Assembly: GCF_932526225.1 (NCBI RefSeq)
Contig: NC_064035.1
Span: forward strand, 9,411,296 to 9,475,295
Reading direction: 5' to 3'
DNA: 64,000 bases
DNA from: Nematostella vectensis
Taxonomy: Eukaryota; Cnidaria; Anthozoa; Actiniaria; Edwardsiidae
In this document: positions 34,344 through 46,300 of the stretch, one piece after another
Layout: each line of letters starts with the position of its first letter
Numbering within the stretch: position 1 is the first letter of the stretch
Notes under the pieces: generated by a model
Database searches by the model: none
Seen by the model: only the letters and a program-made list of their open reading frames with translations
Told to the model about the DNA's origin: nothing
Made by a program: the position numbers and the translations under genes

Positions 34344-37300
34344 ATGGCTAGCGGGAAGGGCCCAGCAACGGTAAGTACTACAATTTATATTATTCAGGTT
34401 GTGCTAGAAAACTTTAAGGCCTGTGTTACGCGTCCAGACCAATTTCAGGGTACACTAGTTTCGCCAGAGAATACACAAAAGCCATCTCTGCAAGCAGTCC
34501 TTCGCGTAGCGTAGGGAAATCTTTCAGTTTTCATACGTACTTCCTAAATAAATCGTCCCAAACTGGGTCGAGAATTATAGTAATAATTTATCTACGGTAC
34601 TTGTGCATTGATATAAACGTTCCTGCACTAATCTATTTGGAAAAGGTTCAAGCGGTTCTGCACGATTTAGACAAGGTTGTGTTTGTCTCAATTGTGCTTG
34701 TGTCAACTTCGGATGGGTCTTTTGTCATTAAGAATCGATGCTGTTTGTGGGATTTAGAGTTTTCGAAATCCAGGATAACGACCCTAAACACGCGTATTAC
34801 GTCTTTGTTGTACCCTGTCAGAGCCCTAAATTGGCGTCTGTTGCCTCGAGACTTGTTGTTGCACTCACATCGGTTGTAAAACGCCGCTATTTTATTGTAC
34901 TTTTACCGATGTTTACTGTGCGGTTTTGACGGCGAGCGATGTTTTCGTTGTGACGTTTCTTGTAAGCTTTCACTTCGATAGACAGCTTGTTAATTTATTT
35001 CGAAAGTTTTTCGTTCCACCTTGATAGAGAAACAGCTGATGATTTGATAGATGCCAGACCAGTCCGCAAAAGCCAAAGCAAAGTTTAGTAAACACATCTC
35101 GAAATTACAACTAAACACACATATTCGGTTAGTTGTATAAACACCGAAGGCGAGCAATCATATGGAAGACATTTGCAATTTATTTTCTAGATTGCTTTTT
35201 GTTCCTTTTTTTCCTCCCTTACCAATATAATGTTTTATACATTTCAAACTTTAAATTCAAAGCAAAAAGATAATATCTGATTTAATCATATCGAAGGCAT
35301 TGTGTCTTTGATTGTTACACCACAACAGAAGGTTATTAAAAGCTTGTCTTTTTAAGTCCGAAGGAGGTGATCTTCTATCTGTTATTATTTAATCCTGATA
35401 TTTTCTTTTAGCTTATTTTTAGTGCCGCTCTATTGTTTTAGAGAGATTACAGTCAATTTTTTATTGGCTCTCTAAAATCGCCGTTTTCCTTAAGGATTAT
35501 TGTTTTAATTCCTAAAACTCGCCCTAGCCTGATTTGAAATTGATCTTGTATTTTCTCTGTAGTTTATTAAATAGCAAAGCCTTCCCGAACTGCTGTTTTT
35601 AATTGTTCCGTTGTTTGAGGTTGATTCTGTCATGAATACTTGCAATAGAATAATAAAAAAAAAACCTTATGTTGCCATAGGTCAAGACTCTGTAACTGAA
35701 AGATATATGTCTTCCCGCTTTGGTACAAAAAAAAAAGATTGTCTAGAAATGCACTCACTAGCTTGACTTCTACTATAAGGCAAATAATGTAATTGATTGA
35801 ATAAGTCCCTCCCCGGAGTAAGCGTCTTGCCGAAACATGTTGCACTTGTCTTGTCTTTGATGACAAGGGGGGCTGTACCTTAGAAGAAAGGAAATGGAGG
35901 TGGTATTTACATAGAATGTTAGAAACACTGTGTTACCTCCTTATTCGATAATTTATTGTTCTTTTAAATTCTTGTTTGTTGGCTGTCTAGGGATTACAGC
36001 TGGCTCCCACTGATGTTAATGCAAGCAGTGAGCTCCCTTCCTCAACCAAGAAAATACTCATCCAGCGCATTAACAATGGATTTGGGTTTACCTTGCGGCA
36101 TTTTGTAGTTTACCCTCCAGAGGTCATCCGACCCAGCTCCCAGGTACTAATGTCCACTCACATGAATATCCTGTAGAACAGACAGTCAATGATTTAAAAT
36201 TAAAAGAAAGCACAACCTCCAACCCAAGGTGAAACCTGATGCAGTTTCTTGTGAATTTGAAAACATGGATAAAGCTATAAAAGGTTAAAGAAAACTCATT
36301 CAAGCTTTCATAGACATCATTGCAACCACATGAAATACATACATTGGAACATCAATGTAGGATTTAATTTGTCTTTAAGCTTTTCATTTGGGCATTATGC
36401 CCCTGGTTAGATTGCAGGTTGCAGTAACATGTGTGGTCTTTGGGCCCTTGTTCCACAGGAAAACCCTTTGCATGGTGTTGAGAATGACCAGGTTAGAAGA
36501 GGCAAGCCAATGGACACAGTTTTTGTTCGGCAGGTGGCTCCCAATGGCCCTGCTGATAAAGCAGGCCTGTCTTCAGGTGTGTACAGTATGTGCTATGTTA
36601 CAAATTTAGTTGTGGTTCTGAATTTCGACATATATTTTTATTTTTGATGGTGTCTGCTTACATAAAATTTGAATGTAGTTTTTTATTACTTGTCATTATG
36701 ACTGTTGTACTATTGTGCTATTGTTTAATGGAAAAATGTCAGAAATGGTTTATTATTGAATATTCTTTATTTTAGGGGATCAGATTGTGTCAGTGAATGG
36801 TAATCAAGTTCTTAACAGAACTTATTCACAAGTCATTGAGCTGATCCAAAAGAGGTAAAAGCCATTCCACATGAATAAAAAAAAAAGGAACTCCAAGTGT
36901 TACTATTGGTTTTAGTGGTACAACAGAATAAAGCTTTCCTTGGTCTAACTTTCTGCTGAGACATGTGGAAAGGATTTCTCTGCAGGCTAGCAAACACAAA
37001 AAAATGGATTTCAGTTGACAATACAATACAATATATTTTATTTGTACCACAAGATGAAATAACAATACAATACTAAATACTTCAATAAAATTTGGGTACC
37101 AGCTGTCTAGAAATAACTAAAGAGCTAATCTAGCTAGACAGCCAAAATTAATTAACTTACAAGAGTTTGTCATCAGACGAGGCACAGTTGGAAGTGAAGT
37201 CAGACTAGTTAGAAAAGATTAGAATCCTAAAACTTGTTTGGCAAAGGTTATATGCTCGCTTCAGACATTTGCTATGCTGTTTCTTGGTTTCTCAACAGTG

Positions 37301-40290
37301 TGGAACAAGTGGAATTAGGAGTCATACCCAAAGAAGACTGTGTCCTTGAAATGGTAAGTGCTTTTGCACCTTATCTATTTGTGTTGATAACTTAATCTCT
37401 GTGGTGTATTTTTGAAGTTTTATGGATGTCCAATTATTATATTTGGTTATAAAATGTTTATTGTTTTGGATAAGTTTTCAGTTTATTAAACTTTAGGATA
37501 AGCTGAAAATTGCTGCTATAAAACCAGACCACACTTTACCAGTAAAGTTTGCATTTGACCCCAAATAGTCAGTCCTTAACAAACAATCCAAACAGTCCTT
37601 ATCTTGTACACTATATGAAGTGTTTTGTTTATTGTTTTGTTACTAGGTCAGCCCAAAGAAAACAATCACACCTGCTCAAGTAAAGCCAAGTCCACCACCA
37701 ACCAAGCCTAAGCCTGCTCGATCTGGATCAGTAGATCATGGAACCCCTTCTCCCGGCAAAGTAACATCCACTGTGATAATAGCACCAACACCCAGCCCTG
37801 ATGCTCAATGGAAGAACACTTCGGTTACACTAAAGTTGACCGACACATCTGTTGACAGCCATGTAACACCAACTAGTGAAACCCACGTGAGTCGTCGGGG
37901 CTCTATTGATAGATCAGCTCAAGAGCACAGAAACTTTGTCATCTCGGATAACAGCAATGAGGATACAAATAATAACAAAAAACATTCTCCAAGCCCTGGA
38001 CAACATGGGTCAATGGATGGAACATTTTTCTATGCTGCAACTGACTACACTGGCAAGGCCAAAGCTTTGCACTTTCAAAGAGGAGCAACCTCCGGGGATA
38101 ATCTAACTGTTATTGATGACCCTAAATCCAAGGGTCGGTCCCGATCTCTTCCAGCTGTAGAGATGAAGGGTTTTCAAGGTTGGCAAGAAAGTAGGAGAAG
38201 AAAATATGAAGCAGCCTTACAAAATGGGTTAAAAACAGATCAAAATACACTGCAGATACACATAGGAGGGAATCACAATAAAAGCGATAACAGTATTTCC
38301 AATTTTTCTATTTCTTCTCCAAGGACAGTTGCATTAGATAGCTCTTCCACTATGAATGTCAGTCCCAACTCTGACTCTAGCTCGCGTCAACCTGTTGCTT
38401 CAGATCCCAATCATCGACGAATGAGTGGGGAGGAGTCAACATCATACTTGATCAGGACAATAGCTTCTCACATGAACCAGGAACGGAATACAAATCTAAA
38501 ATCTTCTACAATGGAGGCAACACTATTGGAGAGTCAGCCTACACGTCGAAACTCTGACCATGCCATCAGGACTTATGACCAGCTGCCATTATCACGGCAG
38601 AGTGGTAGCAGTGAGCACCTTTCCTACTCAAACCAAGTCTCCATCTACCCTAACCAAACCCATCTTGAGAATTCTTCCTACAGTGAGAGCCATCATATGA
38701 GACTGGAGACTCCTACTGTACAAGGCAGAAAGTCTGAACAATCATCCAGTCCACGGCAACGTCGGACTTCTTACCTTATGGCCACAGGGTCAGCTCCTAC
38801 ATCACCCACCTCCAAATTACCCCCAAGAGGTGGTAGTACTAAAAAGGTTAAACCCACTCTGTCATCAGCATTGTCCTCTAGTTTTATTACCCCAATGATG
38901 GTACATGTGTCTACTGGTAACAATGGTGGCCAGGAAGAGAGGGGGGAAGATTTCCTGGAAAATGATGAGGTATGGTAATCACTCACTAGGAATTCCATAT
39001 TTGATTTTATCAAGTTTTATACTGGAATAGCAGTGCATGCTTAATTGTCAGCTACTGCCATTTTCAGGTTTTTTATTTTTCTTCAAATAATTTGTTCGTA
39101 TTACTCTAATCTTAATTAACTTGAATTTAGATAATTAAAAAAAGAAATATAGTATTTTTTATGTATCTATGTACATGACAAGTATATAATTTGTAGAAAA
39201 GCATGATGGCAAACCAAAACCATCTGTTTACAATTACTTGGTTAACCCCAATTTTGCTCAGCCAATCAAAGGTTACAATTGTGCAACTCCAAAAATGAAT
39301 TGTCTCTCCATACTCAGACAGCATATCACAGCTGCTCAGGTAGTCTGCACTAATATGACATGCTAAGAATATTGAATAAAGTCAAACTGTTCATAGGGGT
39401 GATGAGATAGTTTAAATAACGTTTCTGCATTATTCTAAGGTAATGTTATTCTCATCCTGCTCAATTATAATTCTTTTATTGTTTTGGAGAGATATTGCAC
39501 TGTTAGAATCATTTTTTTGAATTTAGAAATAAAAACCATGAAAGAATAAATAAAAAAATATTTGCAGATTTTCATGGAGGGTGAGCATGACGATGATTCC
39601 CTTGCACCTCGGCTTGGCCGACGGGTGTCTTATGTGATGGCAACCTCAACCCCATCCTCCCCGACCACCCTGACGCTTGAAGGCATGAAGGAAGAGGAGG
39701 ACGAGCACACCATTGGAAATATGGAGGTATTTGATGCATACCAGGGATGAAATCTGCAAATAAGTCATCGTATGATTTATTAGGTTTATTTGTTTTTTAT
39801 ACTTAACTGCTGCTGGCTGCTGTATTACTAAAGCTGAAAAAAAGGAAGGCAGCTTGCTCTGAACAAACATTTAACAAACAGTGAACTGTTATGACATCAC
39901 AAAAGGTCACATTTGTGAAAACATAATCATACATACCTTGTAATAGAAAATTAATGCCCATATTGATTAACATTGAATTAGTTAACATAATGTAAATTAG
40001 CATGAATCAGGGAACAAGTTTTTCCCAATAAAACGAAATCAATCCAAAAAGAGGTTAAACCCTCTTTATTATAATTTCTTATTATATATTATTATTTTTT
40101 AAATAGTTTGGGAAGTTTTGTTTGCTAAGGTCAATAAAACAATTTGCAATACCAAAAATAAAGGAGAGAAATTACTACAGCTCAATATAACATATATATA
40201 CTACAGGTCAATACACTAATTTGTAATACCACACTGGAAATTAAGGAGAAAATAACTACAGAACATTTATTACTAATGTCAAAATGTCTT

Positions 40291-40334
<44 letters not shown>

Positions 40335-43300
40335 TAAGAGGCCAGATGTATGACAAAGTTTTTCAACTACTGCTGTAGTATCATAGTAGAGTGTTCTAGT
40401 CAAACTCTTGAGAAAGACTTTCTGGCCTGGTATACCTAAGGCACATGCTGTTTGTTTCTAGATCTCAAAAGAGGGATTGCTGTGGAAGAAACTGGCTGTT
40501 GCAGGTGGAGGAAAGGTGTGAATAGCAATAATCTGGTGATTGAAGTCTGGATCAAATTTGCCGTCCTATGTTTTCTGCCTTAAAGCCTTACTATTTTTTT
40601 CTTCATACTGTAGCAAATTCTTTGTTTTTAGCATAAAATTATAAATTACACCCATATTTTCCAGCTATGGAATAATTCTGCTATGGTAGTATCAGTGCTA
40701 TCCTCTATAATTATTACTTCTTTCCCTTTGACAAGGCACTGATTAAAAAACAACTCTGTTGTCAGAGAGGCATTTAACATAAATCTTCAACCCTGTGTAG
40801 AATTCTTTTTCTATTCTCAATATTATATAATACAAATTTTATCTTTGCTAATAAAAGATTGATGTTGTTACAGCGCTCAAGTGTACGTTCTTGGAAACCT
40901 GTCTATACTGTCCTCAAAGGTCATGTGATGTATTTCCACAAAGACAAGGAATCAGCACACCATGTAAACAAATGTCTTTAGGTTTCTCAATGATATTAGT
41001 GGACTAAAAGATCAGTCATACTTATTCTTAGTCACACACGCAGGTGGAGACATAAAAAACTTTAGAAATAATTTTTGGTGGGTTTCAATTAGCTGGTTTC
41101 CTGAAAGCAAGTCTAGAATTCTGGTGTAAATATGTTTGCAAAAAGGCTAAGATAATTTAACAAATCGGAAGAAGACTATTAGGCTTTATCATTTTACTAG
41201 GCTTCTCATTCTACTTGATTGTTGTCCATCAAAAACAATCACAATTTGTTTTGTCTCGATGTGAGTGTGTGACTGACAATAAGCATAAAATGCTGTGAAA
41301 GCATTTTTATTTTTAATTTAATTATTCTTATAAGTTTGTCTTTGCTACAAGCCCTTCTCTTACGTAGGCCCCCTTGAGGGGGGGGGCCTACTTATTTATA
41401 CATAATTATTTTGCAATAAACATTTTTTTCTTATGTGTTAAGGGTGATGGCTTTGAGGAGTCCCAGCCAATCAGTATCAAGTCCAGTATCGTTGATATTG
41501 CATATGACTACACCAAAAGAAAGAACGTCTTTAGGATGACAACCTATAATGGTTCAGAGTTTCTGTTCCAGGTAAGTTAACCCACCTCAAGGTATTAAAA
41601 CAGACAGGCAAGAAAATTTTTATGAGGTCATGGTTCTGACATCCAACTGAGAAATGATACAACACTATCAAGGTGCTAATGAACCAATGTCATTCAGGCT
41701 GAAGACCACGAATCAATGATGACTTGGATTGCTGCCATTCAAGCCAATAATAATCCTGATGAAGATGTGAGTAAAATTTTTTATATTGGCCGGGATTATG
41801 ACCCATTTAATTTTCATAAATTTCATTCCATGGTCTTTACTTTTGACAGTTATGATGTTCTTTGTCATTCAGAAATCAGGTGTTACCAGTCAAAGTCTTA
41901 TTATCAGAAGGATGAGAACAGTAGAACAAGAAACAGGGCCAAGGTGAGGCGGGTTATATTCCTTTCCTCATCAATAATTACCTTCAGCCATCATCGTCAA
42001 CATAATAACTGCAGCATTTATTTTTATATTGATTCCAACAACCTCTAAAGAACCCAGCAATTAGCACAACTGACACATCCATTACAAAAGCGCTGTTAAC
42101 ACCCTTATCATTATCATCATAATTTGCATCATCACCATCATAATCACCACAACCACTACCACTATCACCATCATCATCCAGGGGTTTCATTAGGCCCCAG
42201 TGGCCGGTGGAAGCGCTGGCTATTTTCCACCGAGGGCCGGCTACTTTTTTTAGAACTAAAAAGATAAAATAACTCCCACCCCCTACTTATCAATCTCCAC
42301 CACCTACTCTGAAAGTTCATGAAAGCCCTGTCATCATCACCACCACTACCACTATCATCATCATCATCATCACCACCGCCACCACTACCACCACCATCAT
42401 CACCATCATTAGGGATCTTAAGCAACGACAACAGCAACATGGATGACAACAGCAGAAAACAATGGAATTTGATTCAGAATTCAAAAGCAGCATGTGAAAG
42501 TGTGTTCTGTCTAGTACATTTCAGCCGTATACCCCAATAGGAAAACTTTCACGGTCAATTGAGGGTGCAGTCATTTGCACTGTATACTCCTCTAACCATG
42601 TTCACTACTGTAGAAATAATGTCCTTAGTTATAATGTTTTTCTTATTCCATTGCAATTAATTTACAATTGATCGCCAAGTGCGAACACATCTTTTTCAAT
42701 CTTGTTGTCCTAGCTGTCCTTCGTCATCCTTGCATAAGGTCCCTATTATCATTACCACCACCATCGGCGGCGGTGGCGGCAGCAGCATCATCAGTCACCT
42801 TTTGCACCAACATGATTGCTGTAATCCATTTTACTCTATTATTTACTGTTTCCTCCCGTCTTGTCTTGATAGCAACAACCAGACACCAACATCTCAAAAG
42901 CTGACACCAGCTGGCGGGGCCAAGATGCCAAACTTCTCAAACCTCAAGAAAAGTCTTTCTTTTAAAAACATCTCTGGCAGCCAAAAAGGTACAGTGGCAA
43001 GCAATCTATGGTAGATTACCACCATGGACATGTCATAGAGGGATATTGCTATATTTTCTGGATGAAAAAGGATGTTGATTTCTTTTATTGTTTTGCTGTT
43101 ATGTGTAGGTGATGGAACAAAGAATCATCAGTGGCACAAAGGACACAAGAAAAGGAAAAAGCCTCCATCTGCAGCAGGGTCTAATTACACTCCTGGTAAG
43201 GATACAAGGGTCCATCTGCAGGGTCTAATTACACTCCTGGTAAGGATACAAGGGTCCATCTGCAGCAGGGTCTAATTACACTCCTGGTAAGGATACAAGT

Positions 43301-46300
43301 GTCCATCTGCAGGGTCTAATTACACTCCCGGTAAGGATACAAGGGTCCATCTGCAGGGTCTAATTACACTCCTGGTAAAGATACAAGTGTCCATCTGCAG
43401 GGTCTAATTACACTCCCGGTAAGGATACAAGGGTCCATCTGCAGGGTCTAATTACACTCCTGGTAAGGATACAAGGGTCCATCTGCAGGGTCTAATTACA
43501 CTCCTGGTAAGGATACAAGTGTCCATCTGCAGGGTCTAATTACACTCCTGGTAAGGATACAAGTGTCCATCTGCAGGGTCTAATTACACTCCTGGTAAGG
43601 ATACAAGTGTCCATCTGCAGGGTCTAATTACACCCCTGGTAAGGATACAAGGGTCCATCTGCAGCAGGGTCTAATTACACTCCTGGTAAGGATACAAGGG
43701 TCCATCTGCAGCAGGTCTAATTACACTCCTGGTAAGGATACAAGGGTCCATCTGCAGGGTCTAATTACACTCCTGGTAAGGATACAAGTGTCCATCTGCA
43801 GGGTCTAATTACACTCCAGGTAAGGGTACAAGTGTCAATCTGCAGGGTCTAATTACACTCCTGGTAAGGATACAAGTGTCCATCTGCAGGGTCTAATTAC
43901 ACTCCTGGTAAGGATACAAGTGTCCATCTGCAGGGTCTCATTACACTCCTGGTAGGGATACAAGTGTCCATCTGCAGGGTCTAATTACACTCCTGGTAAG
44001 GATACAAGTGTCCATCTGCAGGGTCTAATTACACTCCTGGTAAGTATACAAGGGTCCATCTGCAGGGTCTAATTACACTCCTGGTAAGGATACAAGGGTC
44101 CATCTGCAGGGTCTAATTACACTCCTGGTAAGGATACAAGTGTCCATCTGCAGGGTCTAATTACACTCCAGGTAAGGGTACAAGTGTCAATCTGCAGGGT
44201 CTAATTACACTCCTGGTAAGGATACAAGTGTCCATCTGCAGGGTCTAATTACACTCCTGGTAAGGATACAAGTGTCCATCTGCAGGGTCTAATTACACTC
44301 CTGGTAAGGATACAAGTGTCCATCTGCAGGGTCTAATTACACTCCTGGTAAGGATACAAGGGTCCATCTGCAGGGTCTAATTACACTCCTGGTAAGGATA
44401 CAAGGGTCCATCTGCAGGGTCTAATTACACTCCTGGTAAGGATACAAGTGTCCATCTGCAGGGTCTAATTACACTCCTGGTAAGGATACAAGGGTCCATC
44501 TGCAGGGTCTAATTACACTCCTGGTAAGGATACAAGGGTCCATCTGCAGGGTCTAATTACACTCCTGGTAAGGATACAAGGGTCCATCTGCAGCAGGTCT
44601 AATTACACTCCTGGTAAGGATACAAGGGTCCATCTGCAGGGTCTAATTACACTCCTGGTAAGGATACAAGGGTCCATCTGCAGGGTCTAATTACACTCCT
44701 GGTAAGGATACAAGGGTCCATCTGCAGGGTCTAATTACACTCCTGGTAAGGATACAAGTGTCCATCTGCAGGGTCTAATTACACTCCTGGTAAGGATACA
44801 AGGGTCCATCTGCAGGGTCTAATTACACTCCTGGTAAGGATACAAGTGTCCATCTGCAGGGTCTAATTACACTCCTGGTAAGGATACAAGGGTCCATCTG
44901 CAGCAGGTCTAATTACACTCCTGGTAAGGATACAAGGGTCCATCTGCAGGGTCTAATTACACTCCTGGTAAGGATACAAGTGTCCATCTGCAGGGTCTAA
45001 TTACACTCCTGGTAAGGATACAAGTGTCCATCTGCAGGGTCTAATTACACTCCTGGTAAGGATACAAGTGTCCATCTGCAGGGTCTAATTACACTCCTGG
45101 TAAGGATACAAATGTCCATCTGCAGGGTCTAATTACACTCCTGGTAAGGATACAAGTGTCCATCTGCAGGGTCTAATTACACTCCTGGTAAGGATACAAG
45201 GGTCCATCTGCAGGGTCTAATTACACTCCTGGTAAGGATACAAGTGTCCATCTGCAGGGTCTAATTACACTCCAGGTAAGGGTACAAGTGTCAATCTGCA
45301 GGGTCTAATTACACTCCTGGTAAGGATACAAGTGTCCATCTGCAGGGTCTAATTACACTCCTGGTAAGGATACAAGTGTCCATCTGCAGGGTCTCATTAC
45401 ACTCCTGGTAGGGATACAAGTGTCCATCTGCAGGGTCTAATTACACTCCTGGTAAGGATACAAGTGTCCATCTGCAGGGTCTAATTACACTCCTGGTAAG
45501 GATACAAGGGTCCATCTGCAGGGTCTAATTACACTCCTGGTAAGGATACAAGGGTCCATCTGCAGGGTCTAATTACACTCCTGGTAAGTATACAAGTGTC
45601 TATCTGCAGGGTCTAATTACACTCCTGGTAAGGACACAAGTGTGTACATGTGTTATGATGATATGACAAGTGTGTACATGTGATGTGGCAAGTTTGTACA
45701 AGTGTTGGGATGTGGCAAGTGTGTACACGAGTTGTGATGTGGCAAGTGTGTCTGCAGGGTCTAATTACACTCCTGGTAAGGATACAAGTGTGTACATGTG
45801 TTGATGTGACAAGTGTGTACATGTGTTGGGATGTGACAAGTGTGTACACATGTTGTGAGGTGACAAGTGTGTACACATGTTGTGATGTGACGAGTGTGTA
45901 CACGTATAATGATGTGACAAGTGTGTACATGTGATGTGATGTGATGTGATGTAGAAGTGTGTATATGTGATGTGATATTGTAAGTGTGTACATGTGTTGT
46001 GATGTGACAAGTGTGTACATGTGTTGTGATGTGGCAAGTGTGTTCATGTGATGTGGCAAGTATGTACATGTGTTATGTGACAAGTGTGTACACGTGTTAT
46101 GATGTGACAAGTGTGTACATGTGTTGTGATGTGGCAAGTGTGTTCATGTGATGTGGCAAGTGTGTACATGTGTTGTGATGTGACAAGTGTGTACATGTGT
46201 TGTGATGTGGCAAGTGTGTACATGTGTTGTGATGTGACAATTGTGTACATGTGATGTGGCAAGTGTGTACACATGTTGTGATGTGACGAGTGTGTACATG

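Noticed and set aside
41984-42449. Asp/Gly-rich open frames on the minus strand
   Set aside because: Trinucleotide repeat artefact inside intron 12.
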